Assembly: GCA_016219275.1 (NCBI GenBank)
Contig: JACRBM010000040.1
Span: forward strand, 248,001-312,000
DNA: 64,000 nucleotides
Origin: Chloroflexota bacterium
GTDB lineage: Bacteria > Chloroflexota > Anaerolineae > UBA4142
Reading direction: 5' to 3'
Part shown: one piece after another, positions 51,470 through 61,903 of the stretch
How positions within the stretch are numbered: the stretch's first letter is position 1
Layout: the number at the start of each line of letters is the position of its first letter
The notes under the pieces: model-generated
The model's database searches: none
Seen by the model: only the letters and a program-made list of their open reading frames with translations
Told to the model about the DNA's origin: nothing
Translations under genes and position numbers: made by a program

Positions 51470-53411
51470 GGTCACCCTCCTCGATGGTATCGGCGACATT
51501 GGATGGATCGAGCGGCACACTCAGGCGCACCACCGTCCCAGCATCGGGCGCGGCGTGAATAATCAGTTGACCGCCTACTGCATCCATCCGTTCGCGCATT
51601 CCCATCAAACCCAACCCGCGCTGGCTATCGGTATTGCTGTACACGCTGTTCACATCAAAGCCCTTGCCATTATCGGTAATCGTGACTTCCAAACAATCGG
51701 GCAGGAATTCAAAGACGAACTCGGCGCGCGATGCGCCGGAATGGCGCGCGATGTTATTGATCGCTTCCTGCACCACGCGAAAGAGCGCGCTCTCGACCGG
51801 GGAAGACAAACGGCGCGCGTGCCCGGCTTCGCGCATCCCAAAACGAATCGGCAAGCCATTGAAACGCAATTCGGCGCACCAGCGTAGCGCTGAAATCAAA
51901 CCCAAATGGTCGAGCATGGTCGGACGTAAATCCGCGATGATGCGATGGATCTCTTCAAGCGCGGTGTTGGCGAGTTCGTGCATCCGTTCCAACTGCGGTC
52001 GGATTTCCGGCGCGGTCGTGGTTTCCGCCGCATCGTCCAACGCGTAGGACAAGCCGGTAAGCACCTGGCAGGTTTCGTCGTGCAAATCGCGCGAGATGCG
52101 TTTGCGTTCTTCCTCCTGCGCCGCAAAGATTCGCCGCAACAATTCGCCGCGCACGTGTTCTTTGCGTTGCAACTCGCCGTACAAACGCGAGATCTCGCTC
52201 TTGGCTTGCTCGACGGCAGTGGTGCGCTCGCGCACACGCGTATCCAATTCGCGGTTCCAGGTTTGGATCTTGGCGATGGAATCTTTCAGTCGCAGACGCA
52301 TCGTGTCGAAGGACGACGCCAACGCGCCGATTTCATCGTGCCCTTCGACGTTTAGAGGCGTGTCGAGATCGCCGTCGGCAATGCGTTGGGTGGCGGCGGT
52401 CAATGCTTGGACTGGCGTAATCACACTGCGCGTCGTGAGGTACACCAGAATCAATGCGCCGATCAGCATGATCGCCATCAGCGCAAAAATGCGTAGTTGT
52501 AATTGGCGGATGGAGCCGAACACTTCGTCCTCGCTTTGGCGAACCGTGACACCCCACTGCACGCGTTCGAGCGGCGCAAAGGCGAGGACTTCAGCACGGG
52601 GCTGGGACGCAGTCGGCGTAGCGTGACAATCATGGCAGGTCGAGACCGCCGGGCGCTGATCGCGAATCAACGCCGCAAGCGCATCGCCGTGATCGCTCGT
52701 CTGACCGATGTGTTCGGGACGCGTGCTGATGAGAATATTTCCACCCAGATCAATCAGCTCGAGATAACCCGTCTCACCTAATCCAATCGGGTGGGTGAAC
52801 AAACGAAGATGCGGACTGGTTAGATTGAGCGGGATGACCAGCGCACCTTTGACCTGATTGTTTTCATCGCGGATGGGCGTCGCGGCAATCGTGGTCGAAC
52901 CCAGGACGCCGAGCGGTCGCGTATAGCGCGACACGGCGAAGGATTTGCCGTCGAGCACATCCGCGATCGAGGCAAAATGACCGAAGGAAACGGTTGCCGT
53001 CAGAGGAGGAAGCGCGGCGACGACATCCCCGCGGCGATCAAGGAGAAAAACCTGGGTCGTGTAGAAATCAAGTCGTTGGGAAGCCCGCCTGAGCGCCACA
53101 CTGATACTCGCGGCGTCCGTCCAGATAGATTGCGCCGCCGCATCCGTCAGCACATCTTGCACGCCGGCAAGCACATAGTCAACGTGCCGGGCGGTTGCCT
53201 GTGCGAGGATCACGCGCTCGTGCTGAGTGCGCTGGATGTTTTCATTCAACGCCGCCGTGCCCAGGTACGTGAACAATCCAACCAGCGCAATGATCCCAAC
53301 CACGACAATCGCCGCCATCTTGGCGCTCAACCCAATGTTGTGCCAGCGCCACCGGACGATGCGCTGAGGTAACCCCGACAGCATGTGCACACGCGTTTTT
53401 GGACTGCACAT
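51438..53411 (-). CDS. Sensor histidine kinase (HisKA_3 type) with a CxxCH motif in its sensor domain
   Basis: A 657-residue membrane kinase. The first helix is at about 30-52, a Cache-like extracytoplasmic region at about 53-305, the second helix at about 306-326 and HAMP at about 327-378. HisKA_3 carries ISRDLHDETCQVLTGL with phospho-acceptor His444. The ATPase has NNIARHS, DNGKGF and GLGLMGMRERM. In the sensor region STCHDCHATPT (Cys259, Cys262, His263) is a perfect haem c attachment motif, unusual for a Cache domain and suggesting redox or gas sensing. The start is uncertain: an in-frame ATG lies nine codons in. It overlaps the response regulator. Confidence 0.9.
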   Translation of the reverse strand: MCSPKTRVHMLSGLPQRIVRWRWHNIGLSAKMAAIVVVGIIALVGLFTYLGTAALNENIQRTQHERVILAQATARHVDYVLAGVQDVLTDAAAQSIWTDAASISVALRRASQRLDFYTTQVFLLDRRGDVVAALPPLTATVSFGHFASIADVLDGKSFAVSRYTRPLGVLGSTTIAATPIRDENNQVKGALVIPLNLTSPHLRLFTHPIGLGETGYLELIDLGGNILISTRPEHIGQTSDHGDALAALIRDQRPAVSTCHDCHATPTASQPRAEVLAFAPLERVQWGVTVRQSEDEVFGSIRQLQLRIFALMAIMLIGALILVYLTTRSVITPVQALTAATQRIADGDLDTPLNVEGHDEIGALASSFDTMRLRLKDSIAKIQTWNRELDTRVRERTTAVEQAKSEISRLYGELQRKEHVRGELLRRIFAAQEEERKRISRDLHDETCQVLTGLSYALDDAAETTTAPEIRPQLERMHELANTALEEIHRIIADLRPTMLDHLGLISALRWCAELRFNGLPIRFGMREAGHARRLSSPVESALFRVVQEAINNIARHSGASRAEFVFEFLPDCLEVTITDNGKGFDVNSVYSNTDSQRGLGLMGMRERMDAVGGQLIIHAAPDAGTVVRLSVPLDPSNVADTIEEGDHVQTDSSSAR

Positions 53412-53556
53412 TCGGACGTCTTCTTTCGGATTCAGCAGGCGCGAAACAAAAGCGACTTATCCTAAACGAATCAATGTTCATTCATCCAGCCACGTACGTG
53501 AATATTGTACTGCGAATCACGGCGCAAGTCAAAAGAACTTGGCAACAGGGATGTCC

Positions 53557-53757
53557 ATCAAGTTTTTGGGTGGTGAAAAAACGCAATACCGCAAAAGTCA
53601 CTTTGCCTGAGCGTGTTTTGAGCGTGATTCATGCAATTCTGAGTGTGCCCAAAGTGAGTTTTGCGCTATTGCGAAAAAACCTTGCGAAAGTTGAACGGCA
53701 ATCATATTTGATTTGTCGTCAAAACCTTCGCAAGGTTGAGTGTTCCAAAATTTTGAC
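53557..53757. repeat. Palindromic repeat family R1, copy 3, split by an insertion
   Basis: The left part (TCAAGTTTTTGGGTGGT) and right part (CTTGCGAAAGTTGAACGGCA through CCAAAATTTTGAC) reconstitute the 102-bp R1 unit once 53583-53672 and one 8-base duplicate are removed. The rest of the gap 53412-53877 shows no gene. Confidence 0.8.
53583..53672. mobile_element. Palindromic mobile-type element (family M), short copy with 8-bp target duplication
   Basis: 90 bp with inverted ends GCAATACCGCAAAAGTCACT and (reverse-complemented right end) GCAATAGCGCAAAACTCACT. It is flanked by GAAAAAAC at 53575-53582 and 53673-53680. The empty equivalent is seen in R1 copies 1 and 2 (GGTAAAAAACC). It shares termini with 44398-44550 but has a different, shorter interior. 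Confidence 0.85.
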
Positions 53758-53877
53758 GCACACACTTGCAACCGCCCTGTCTGCGACATGGTTCAATGCG
53801 ATTAGCGCGTGTGGGTTGGGATGCAAGGCGATACACGATTCGTTGCGGCGTTTCCCCGAATCCAAAAGCAAAGCGGA

Positions 53878-54405
53878 TTAACGCGTCGCGCAACCAAGCG
53901 CCTCCGCGGCTTGGCGAATGCCGGCGTTCGATTTCAAGCGCAACGCGCTCGCCCAGTAATCGCCCGCGTGACCGCCGAATATCGAACGCGTTTCGCCGAA
54001 CGGACCGGTGAGCGGAATGAACAACGTATCCGGTTCGCCAAATTTATAGGCGACGTGAATCTTGACACGCTTGGGATACGTCACTTCGAGCGCGCGTTGT
54101 TTCTCGCGATAATCGCGCAACGAGTCCGGCGGCAAGCCGTACGTCGGATCGTAACCGTCAATCTGCGACAACGCGGCGTTGAGCGCGCGCGTCAGCTCGT
54201 CGAACCCAGGTTGTCCCGGCGTGATCGTGACGCGGCAGCCCTCGCGATAAACCACGATGCTCTTAGGCGTCTCATTAAAATACGGCAGAAACCACAACGG
54301 ATCGCCGTTCGCCAGCGAGCTGCTACAAAAAACTAGTCCACCGATCATTACAATCAGAACGAGAAATAAATCGCGCAAGTTGAATCGAACCGTCTCTAAA
54401 TCCAT
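53878..54405 (-). CDS. Small membrane-anchored protein of unknown function
   Basis: A 175-residue protein with an N-terminal helix (LRDLFLVLIVMIGGLVFCSS, residues 11-30) and an outside-facing domain that includes DPLWFLPYFNETPKSIVVYR, ITPGQPGFDELTRALNAAL near residue 61 and ALEVTYPKRVKIHVAYKFGE near residue 104. I do not recognise the family. The sequence is well formed, with codon use like its neighbours, so it is likely a real gene. It stands alone between a repeat region and the oligopeptide operon. The terminator at 54430 isolates it. Confidence 0.65.
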   Translation of the reverse strand: MDLETVRFNLRDLFLVLIVMIGGLVFCSSSLANGDPLWFLPYFNETPKSIVVYREGCRVTITPGQPGFDELTRALNAALSQIDGYDPTYGLPPDSLRDYREKQRALEVTYPKRVKIHVAYKFGEPDTLFIPLTGPFGETRSIFGGHAGDYWASALRLKSNAGIRQAAEALGCATR

Positions 54406-54429
54406 TTGACTTGTCTCATACCTTCGCCA

Positions 54430-54460
54430 GAATCCAAGTTTCTCGAAGAAACCTGGATTC
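54430..54460. terminator. Hairpin terminator between the oligopeptide operon and the small protein gene
   Basis: Arms GAATCCAAGTTTC and GAAACCTGGATTC with loop TCGAA. A-rich on the right (TAAAA). It is the third use of the CCAGGTTTC-type stem. Confidence 0.7.
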
Positions 54461-54529
54461 TAAAAGCGTCACTTGCACCCAACAAAAAAAGGCGACTCTC
54501 CAGCCGCCCTTTTCAACAGACGAAACCGA

Positions 54530-55549
<1,020 letters not shown>

Positions 55550-55573
55550 TTGAGTTTTGATTGCTCCGCAGAA

Positions 55574-56638
55574 TTATCGCTCACGTACTTCTAGCGTGAA
55601 TGAATGAATCGCCGACGTGCCGTCCGGAAAAACGTCGCTCAGAATGCCCGCCCTCGCATCATCCTGGGTTGCGCCGGCGCGATCCGTCGCGCGCGCCATC
55701 AAGGTGTAGCGTCCTGCCGCGACATCGCGCCAACGCCAGCCCCACGGCGTCCACACGTACGGCGACGGCGCGGGCGTGATCGTCGTCGCGTGCCAGGTTG
55801 CGCCGGCATCGGTACTGACGTCCACCGCACGAATGCCGATCGCGTTCGTCTGCGCGTACCCCGCGATCAACAGGTCGCCGCGCGCGGGCGTCGTGCCTTG
55901 GCGCGGTTCCTGGATTCCCGAATTGAGTTTGATCGTCGCGCGCCGCGACCACCCCTTTTGTTCCCAGGGACCGAGTTTGTCTTCGTTCGTCACTTCGATG
56001 CTGGTAATCCATTTGGGTTGTTTCTGTCCATAGACGCCGGGCAAAAGCGCGCGCAAGGGAAAGCCGTGTGACAAGGGTAGCGGCTGGTCGTTCATCGCGT
56101 ACGCGAGCAACGCGTGCTCCTCCAGCGCGGTCGCCAGCGGCACGGTCGTGAAATAATCGTCCACACCGCCAATCGTCACGAACTGCGCGCGCGTGTCTAC
56201 GCCCGCGCGCGTCAGCACATCGCGCAACAAAATGCCGCGCCAGTTCGCGTTGCCGATGAGATTACCGCCCACCGGATTCCCAATGCATTCGAGCGTGTGC
56301 ATCGTCGTGATTGCTGGTAGTGCTTTCACCTCGTCGAGCGTGAGACGCATCTCGTCGCGCACGAGACCGTACACAAACAGTCGCCACGAATCAAGACCAA
56401 TACTGGGAAGGTCCGCATATTTCACGGTGTAAAAATCTTCGTTGCGCGTAATCCAGAGCGGCAAGGGCAATGCTTGCTTCGGGTCCAGCGTGAATTTGCC
56501 CCCGTCCGTCTGCGGACCCGCTACCGGCGTCGGCGTTGGAATAGTTGTTGGCGCGCAGGAGACAAGTCCGCCGCTGGCGAACACGACGAGGCCGCTGGCG
56601 CTGATTGTTAAAAATTCACGACGCGTTAAACGTCGCAT
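55574..56638 (-). CDS. Sulfite-oxidase-family molybdopterin oxidoreductase, Tat-exported
   Basis: A 354-residue protein with Tat motif TRREFLTISASG (residues 5-16) and a possible lipobox GGLVSCAPT. The SUOX molybdopterin domain contains MHTLECIGNPVGGNLIGNAN, where the cysteine near residue 117 should ligate Mo, and LSHGFPLRALLPGVYGQKQP near residue 180. A dimerisation-like C-terminal domain (AVDVSTDAGATWHATTITPA) follows. It lacks a haem domain, so its acceptor is unknown and its substrate may be sulfite or another oxyanion or oxidised sulfur compound. It sits inside the oligopeptide transporter operon. Confidence 0.85.
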   Translation of the reverse strand: MRRLTRREFLTISASGLVVFASGGLVSCAPTTIPTPTPVAGPQTDGGKFTLDPKQALPLPLWITRNEDFYTVKYADLPSIGLDSWRLFVYGLVRDEMRLTLDEVKALPAITTMHTLECIGNPVGGNLIGNANWRGILLRDVLTRAGVDTRAQFVTIGGVDDYFTTVPLATALEEHALLAYAMNDQPLPLSHGFPLRALLPGVYGQKQPKWITSIEVTNEDKLGPWEQKGWSRRATIKLNSGIQEPRQGTTPARGDLLIAGYAQTNAIGIRAVDVSTDAGATWHATTITPAPSPYVWTPWGWRWRDVAAGRYTLMARATDRAGATQDDARAGILSDVFPDGTSAIHSFTLEVRER

Positions 56639-56652
56639 GGTTCATTATTTTC

Positions 56653-56707
56653 GTAGGGGCAGGGTTTGTCCCTGCCCAAATTGGGCAACCACAAGGGTCG
56701 CCCCTAC
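56653..56707. repeat. Palindromic repeat (GTAGGGGC / GCCCCTAC)
   Basis: Ends GTAGGGGC and GCCCCTAC enclose a smaller GGGCAGGG/CCCTGCCC stem. It lies between dppF-like and sulfite-oxidase-like genes and holds no gene. Confidence 0.6.
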
Positions 56708-56716
56708 CAATAAATG

Positions 56717-57694
56717 TTACGCGTAATGGCACGCCGCCCAATGCCCAGGTTTCACCTCGCGCCATTCCGGTTCCTTGACATCGCACTGCCCGCGCACCGC
56801 GATGGGACAACGCGTGTGAAAGCGACAACCAGACGGCGGCTTGAGCGGCGACGGCACATCGCCGGTCAGCACGATGCGTTCGCGCTTGAGCGTCGGGTTG
56901 GGTTCGGGAATCGCAGACAACAGCGCCTTGGTGTATGGATGCAATGCGTCGGCGAACAACAACTTGGTCTCCGCGAGTTCCACGATCTTGCCGAGGTACA
57001 TCACCGCGATGCGATCGCTGATGTACTTGACGACCGCGAGGTTGTGCGCGATGAACAAGTACGTCAGACCCAGTTCTTTCTGCAAGTCCTTCAACAAATT
57101 GAGCACTTGCGATTGAATCGAAACGTCGAGCGCGGAGACCGGCTCGTCGCACACTACGAACTTGGGGTGCAGAATCAACGCACGCGCAATGCCGATGCGC
57201 TGGCGCTGCCCGCCGGAAAATTCGTGCGGGTATCGGCGCGCGTACTCGGGGCGCAACCCGACGCGCATCATCATTTGCGTCACTTGCTTTTTGCGTTCCG
57301 CCGATGTGAACGCGCTGTGCACGCGCAACCCTTCGCCGATGATTTCGCCAATCGGCATGCGCGGATCGAGCGAACCGTACGGGTCTTGAAAAATGATCTG
57401 CATATCTTTGCGCGCGGTTTTAAGTTGATTGCCACCCATCCGAAACACGTCTTGCTGTTCGAAGGACACTTGCCCGCCGGTCGCCGGCACCAAACGGAGA
57501 ATCGCGCGACCAGCCGTCGTTTTACCGCAGCCCGATTCGCCGACCAAGCCCAGCGTTTCGCCTTTGCGTAAATCGAACGAAATGTGATCCACCGCGCGCA
57601 CATTGGCGACGACGCGCTGGAGCACTCCGGCGCGCACGGGATAATAGACGACGAGATCGTTCACGCGGACGAGCGTATTGTTTTCAGTTGACAT
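56717..57694 (-). CDS. Oligopeptide/dipeptide ABC transporter ATPase (DppF/OppF type)
   Basis: A 325-residue ATPase. Walker A is [13 protein letters not shown] (near residue 54), the signature [15 protein letters not shown] near residue 161 and Walker [15 protein letters not shown]. The C-terminal extension has [19 protein letters not shown], the DppF cysteine set. The start lies six bases after the upstream permease stop. With the DppD-like partner it energises the permeases at 57.7-59.7 kb and perhaps those at 7.5-9.4 kb. Confidence 0.92.
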   Translation of the reverse strand: MSTENNTLVRVNDLVVYYPVRAGVLQRVVANVRAVDHISFDLRKGETLGLVGESGCGKTTAGRAILRLVPATGGQVSFEQQDVFRMGGNQLKTARKDMQIIFQDPYGSLDPRMPIGEIIGEGLRVHSAFTSAERKKQVTQMMMRVGLRPEYARRYPHEFSGGQRQRIGIARALILHPKFVVCDEPVSALDVSIQSQVLNLLKDLQKELGLTYLFIAHNLAVVKYISDRIAVMYLGKIVELAETKLLFADALHPYTKALLSAIPEPNPTLKRERIVLTGDVPSPLKPPSGCRFHTRCPIAVRGQCDVKEPEWREVKPGHWAACHYA

Positions 57695-57700
57695 GGCAGA

Positions 57701-58594
57701 CTAGACCTTCATCCGAGGATCGAGCGCGTCGCGGAGACCATCGCCCATAAAGTTGAACGACAACGAGGTGATAAAAATGAAAAAGCCGGGGAGCACCGCT
57801 TTCCACGGCGCGAGGAACATGTCGCTCTGCGCGTTTTGCAACAGATTGCCCCAGGTCGCGGTCGGCAGTTGCACGCCAAAGCCGAGAAAACTTAACGCCG
57901 ATTCGGTGATGATTGCCGCGCCGACCGCCAACGTCATCGCGACGATGATCGGCGCGAGCGCGTTCGGCAACATGTGCCGCACGATGATTTCAAAGTGCGA
58001 TACGCCGAGCGCGCGCGCGGCTTCGGCAAATTCCTGACCGCGCAAGGACAGCACGACGCCGCGCACGACGCGCGCCGAACTCGTCCAACTCAGCGCGACC
58101 AGAATGCCGATCAACATCGGCACGCCGCCGCCTTTGAAGAACGACGCGAGGATGAGCAGAATCGGCAATTGCGGCATGGTCAAAATCAGATCAACCAGGC
58201 GCATCAAGATCGTATCTACCCAGCCGCCGAAATAACCGGAAATCGCGCCGATGGTCATGCCGATCAGCGTCGCGCCTATCGCGACGCTGAAACCGATCGA
58301 GAGCGAAATCTGCCCAGCAAATAACAAGCGCGAGAGCAAGTCGCGACCCAGTTCGTCGGTGCCAAAAATATGTCCCGCAGTTGGACCTTGATTACGATTG
58401 ACCAGGTCCTGGGTGAGCGGATCGTACGGTGCGATGATACTGGCGAATGCCGACAACGACAACAGGGCAACAATGATCACCATGCCCATCAAAGCAAGGC
58501 GATGTCGGCGAAACCGCCGCCAGACCATCGCGGCTTGCGTTTCCTCCTGGACATTTTCCAGGTCGAGCGGCAATTCTAGTTCGGCAACTGACAT
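57701..58594 (-). CDS. Oligopeptide-type ABC transporter permease (DppC/OppC type)
   Basis: A 297-residue permease. ATG 58594 follows GAGGTCGTT, and a GTG seven codons upstream is less likely. An N-terminal soluble tail is followed by FRRHRLALMGMVIIVALLSL. The external GHIFGTDELGRDLLSRLLFA lies near residue 78 and the EAA loop RGQEFAEAARALGVSHFEII near residue 190. It ends DGLRDALDPRMKV. It pairs with the upstream DppB-like subunit. Confidence 0.92.
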   Translation of the reverse strand: MSVAELELPLDLENVQEETQAAMVWRRFRRHRLALMGMVIIVALLSLSAFASIIAPYDPLTQDLVNRNQGPTAGHIFGTDELGRDLLSRLLFAGQISLSIGFSVAIGATLIGMTIGAISGYFGGWVDTILMRLVDLILTMPQLPILLILASFFKGGGVPMLIGILVALSWTSSARVVRGVVLSLRGQEFAEAARALGVSHFEIIVRHMLPNALAPIIVAMTLAVGAAIITESALSFLGFGVQLPTATWGNLLQNAQSDMFLAPWKAVLPGFFIFITSLSFNFMGDGLRDALDPRMKV

Positions 58595-58612
58595 AACGAC
58601 CTCATGGTTAAA

Positions 58613-58645
58613 CACTACGCACTACGCACTACGCACTACGCAGTA
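58613..58645. repeat. Heptamer tandem repeat (CACTACG)
   Basis: About four exact CACTACG units in a row followed by a degenerate CAGTACG and GTATTCCGTATTTCGT, in the gap between the two permease genes. Confidence 0.75.
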
Positions 58646-58670
58646 CGTATTCCGTATTTCGTGGCGCGGG

Positions 58671-59699
58671 TTACGAGTACTTGATGCGCGGGTCAACGAC
58701 AGTGTAGAGCACATCGGCGAGCAAGTTCGCGATGACGACGAGAATCGCGCTGATGAGCAGAAACATCATCAAGACCGGATAATCGCCGCGCGTGAGCGCG
58801 TTGATGTACATGCGCCCCATGCCATTCCACGCGAAAATCGTTTCGGTGATCACCGCGCCGTTGAACAGCGTCGGCAGCGAGAGCACGACAATCGTGATGA
58901 TGGGAATCAGCGCGTTGCGGAGCGCGTGCTTGGTGATGACGAGCCGCTCGACGACGCCTTTGGCGCGCGCGGTGCGGACGTAATCCTGGCGCAACACTTC
59001 GAGCATGCTCGACCGCATATAGCGGCTCCACGACGCCATCTGAAACAGACTCAACACAATCGCGGGCATGATGAGATGTTGCGCGAGATCGAAGAAGGTA
59101 CCCTTGTCCGGACCGAACAATGATTCGTTGCCGCCGGGCGGCAACGCGGGCAAGCCCCACGCTTTGAACTGCAATGAGAAAACAAGAATCATCATCAAGC
59201 CGAACCAAAAGACCGGCATCGCCACGCCGATGAAAGAGAACGCGGTCAGCACATAATCGAGCAAACTGTACTGCTTGACCGCGGCGATAATGCCAATTGG
59301 GATGGCGAAAATCAGCGAGATCAACAGCGCGGTACCCGAAAGCATCAGCGTGTTGCCGATACGCGTCGAGAACAATTCCATCACCGTGACGCCTTGCGCC
59401 ACTTTCCACGATTCGCCCCAGTCGCCGCGAATGATGCCTTTGCGTTCGCCGCCGTCGTACCAATCATCGCCGGCAATCCAAATGAGGTACCGAATGTGCA
59501 ACGGTTTATCGAGACCCAGCATTTTGGTCAGGCGTTGGTAATCTTCGGGCGTCAGCGCGGTTTCACGGCTCGTGCCCTGCTGGGTGTACTCCCACAGTGG
59601 ACCGCCGGGCGCGAGATTCAACAACATATAGATGAGGAAAGATGAAACCACGACCACGAGTACCATCTGAACGAAACGACGAACGAGATAACCTGTCAT
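58671..59699 (-). CDS. Oligopeptide-type ABC transporter permease (DppB/OppB type)
   Basis: A 342-residue permease. ATG 59699 follows GGGAGAAGCG, and the open frame extending upstream covers a hairpin and is rejected. The N-terminal MTGYLVRRFVQMVLVVVVSS is typical. The EAA loop is RQDYVRTARAKGVVERLVIT near residue 245. The end is LYTVVDPRIKYS. The periplasmic loop with TRETALTPEDYQRL is longer than in the 7.5 kb paralogue. Confidence 0.92.
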   Translation of the reverse strand: MTGYLVRRFVQMVLVVVVSSFLIYMLLNLAPGGPLWEYTQQGTSRETALTPEDYQRLTKMLGLDKPLHIRYLIWIAGDDWYDGGERKGIIRGDWGESWKVAQGVTVMELFSTRIGNTLMLSGTALLISLIFAIPIGIIAAVKQYSLLDYVLTAFSFIGVAMPVFWFGLMMILVFSLQFKAWGLPALPPGGNESLFGPDKGTFFDLAQHLIMPAIVLSLFQMASWSRYMRSSMLEVLRQDYVRTARAKGVVERLVITKHALRNALIPIITIVVLSLPTLFNGAVITETIFAWNGMGRMYINALTRGDYPVLMMFLLISAILVVIANLLADVLYTVVDPRIKYS

Positions 59700-59711
59700 A
59701 CGCTTCTCCCA

Positions 59712-59745
59712 AGACCCGAAGGGTTTTCGAAAGCCCTTCGGGTCT
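59712..59745. terminator. Hairpin between binding protein and permease genes
   Basis: Arms AGACCCGAAGGG and CCCTTCGGGTCT with a TTTTCGAAAG loop. No long T-run, so probably an attenuator or mRNA-stabilising hairpin, like 7479-7504 in the other transporter operon. Confidence 0.65.
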
Positions 59746-59805
59746 AGCGCCCACAAACAAAAACGTGGCGGGTGCGCGCGTGCGCGCACCCGCCGGGTTG
59801 AGATG

Positions 59806-61686
59806 CTATTGTTTGATGTCGAATTCTTCGATGTTGTAGATTTCACCCGCCGTCGGATCGGGTTTGAAATTCAACACGCGTGGATTGGTCGCGTGGACGT
59901 TGATGCGTTGGTACAACGGCAAGATCGGCAACTCTTTCGAGATGAGGGAAAGCGCCGCGCTGGCATTCTTGGCTTGGCTGTCGCGATCCATCGAAGAGAG
60001 ATACCCGGTGTACGCTTTGTCAAAATCGTTGTTGCACCAGAACGTGTTGTTCTGACCCGCCCACGTCATTTCCTTGGTCGGCGTTTCGCCGCAGGTGTAC
60101 ACCAACAACGTCGGTTGTGGTCCAGCGACCCAGGCGAACAGCATCAGGTCAAAGTTGCCGCTCATATAGTCGCTGTCCTTGCCGCGACCAAAGAGCACGG
60201 TCGCCGGCGGAAAGTCGAGTTTGACTTCGATGCCGATCGTCTTCATGTTCGCTTGGAAAATCTGCATAACCGCTTCGCGCGGTTTGTTGCCGGCGGTCGT
60301 GCTGATCGTCACCGAGAAACGTTGACCGTCTTTCGCGCGCACGCCATCGGCGCCTTTCTTCCAGCCCGCCGCGTCGAGCAATTCTTCGGCTTTCTTGGTG
60401 TCGAACGCGTACTTGGTGATCGCAGCGGCATCCTTGGGATACGCCCAGTGCGTCGTCGGCACCGTGGTATCCATCAAGTTGCTTTTGCCGAACAGAATCT
60501 TGTCGTTCATCTCTTTGCGATTCGTGCCGTATGCCATTGCTTGGCGCACACGCGCATCGCTAAAGAAATCGGGGCGCGGCTTGGGCGCTTTGGGACCCGC
60601 GACGTTAAAGTCAATATGTTCCCAGGTCGAACCGGCGATATAGTACGGTTTGACCAGACCGTTCTTCTCCGCTTGATCGAAGAACGGGATCACGTCGGTG
60701 TTCAACGCGTCCTGTGTCCCAATATCGCATTGACCGGCGATCAATTGCGCTTGCAGTTGGTTCGTGTCCGGGATAAAGCGGAAGATCACACGGTCCACTT
60801 TCGGAAGACCTTCACTCGCGCGCCAATAGTTCGGATTCTTTTCGAGTTCGATGCGGTCGCCGGAGACCCAGTTTGTCACGCGGAACGGACCGAAACCGAC
60901 CGGCTTGCGTGCGTACGGGCTGGACTTGACATCCTTAGGCGCGACGCCCTTCAACACATGCTCGGGGAGCGGGTTGAAGATGTTGGTGTAGTAGAACCCA
61001 TCCACGTAGCCGGGAATACCCGTCCACTCGACCGTCACATCGTCTTTGGCAACGAATGAAGTCGTGCGATCAATCAAAAAGCGGCTGGTCACGCCAGAGT
61101 CCTTGTCTTTGTAGGTGTTGTACCCAAAGACCAAATCCGACGCCTTGAGCGGTTGACCATCCGACCACTTGAGACCAGGTTTCAACTTGAACGTGACGAC
61201 CATCTGATCCAGTTCATCATCTTTTTCGGCTTTGACCACGGTGCCTGCCGCGTTTTGAATCATGTCGCCGGCTTTGACTTTGACTTTACCCACTTTGGCG
61301 TCGCCGTCTTTGATATTTGGCAGCTTGGCAAGACCGGCGGGTTGATAGTCATAGTTCACCTGATCAATGAACGCGACCGCGCCACCTTCCCATACACCGG
61401 CTTGCGCGACAAAGCGCGCGACCTGCATGCTTGTCCCGTTCTGATAGAGCGATTCGGGTTCCTGCGCCATGCAGACGACGAGCGTCTTGAGCGCCGGCGG
61501 CTTGGTCGCCGCGGGGGCTTGCGTAGGCGGCGGGGTCGCGGTGATGACTTTTTCAACCACTTGCGGCGTACCCGCGATGACGACGGTTTCTCTCACGACT
61601 TGCGGCGGCGGCGCGGTCGGCGCGGCGCATGCCGCTAACAAGGCGATAACGAACAACGTCATCAGAATCAAGCTTACCTTTTTCAT
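59806..61686 (-). CDS. Family-5 (oligopeptide-type) ABC solute-binding lipoprotein
   Basis: A 626-residue lipoprotein. ATG 61686 is chosen because GGAGGAGAAGG is well placed. The open frame extends upstream into the leader. The signal ends VIALLAACAAP and is followed by a Pro/Thr/Ala linker. The mature body shows LKPGLKWSDGQPLKASDLVF near residue 180 and NPLPEHVLKGVAPKDV near residue 240. It feeds the DppBC permeases and DppDF ATPases downstream, so this operon is the only complete oligopeptide-type transporter in the window. Confidence 0.92.
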   Translation of the reverse strand: MKKVSLILMTLFVIALLAACAAPTAPPPQVVRETVVIAGTPQVVEKVITATPPPTQAPAATKPPALKTLVVCMAQEPESLYQNGTSMQVARFVAQAGVWEGGAVAFIDQVNYDYQPAGLAKLPNIKDGDAKVGKVKVKAGDMIQNAAGTVVKAEKDDELDQMVVTFKLKPGLKWSDGQPLKASDLVFGYNTYKDKDSGVTSRFLIDRTTSFVAKDDVTVEWTGIPGYVDGFYYTNIFNPLPEHVLKGVAPKDVKSSPYARKPVGFGPFRVTNWVSGDRIELEKNPNYWRASEGLPKVDRVIFRFIPDTNQLQAQLIAGQCDIGTQDALNTDVIPFFDQAEKNGLVKPYYIAGSTWEHIDFNVAGPKAPKPRPDFFSDARVRQAMAYGTNRKEMNDKILFGKSNLMDTTVPTTHWAYPKDAAAITKYAFDTKKAEELLDAAGWKKGADGVRAKDGQRFSVTISTTAGNKPREAVMQIFQANMKTIGIEVKLDFPPATVLFGRGKDSDYMSGNFDLMLFAWVAGPQPTLLVYTCGETPTKEMTWAGQNNTFWCNNDFDKAYTGYLSSMDRDSQAKNASAALSLISKELPILPLYQRINVHATNPRVLNFKPDPTAGEIYNIEEFDIKQ

Positions 61687-61806
61687 TTTGTTCCTTCTCC
61701 TCCTGGAAATTGACCTTGGACGACAGAACCATACACTCGTACGAGTTTGTCCTTCTTGGACATTCGCGCGACCTCGCGCGATAAGCAGAGTACTTGCGCC
61801 GGGCAA

Positions 61807-61838
61807 GAGCATCTGTCTGGAATCAACCACCTCCTTTC
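61807..61838 (-). promoter_or_regulatory. Conserved leader block, partner of 5573-5604
   Basis: On the - strand GAAAGGAGGTGGT is a near-perfect complement of the 16S rRNA 3' end, followed by GATTCCAGACAGATGCTC. It starts about 60 bases after the predicted transcription start and about 150 bases before the binding-protein gene. The frame from its GTG is open into the binding protein. Confidence 0.45.
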
Positions 61839-61903
61839 AAAAACAGAACAAATGTGCCGACACGTAGTCGTCATTGTGCTACGCTCGACACCAAGTTGCA
61901 CTG

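Noticed and set aside
61683-61901. Leader frame ending MSKKDKLVRVYG... with slight likeness to the N-terminus of ATP synthase beta
   Set aside because: It covers the ribosome site of the binding protein. The likeness rests on a few residues and the TGA/ATG overlap is expected for genes starting ATGAAA.
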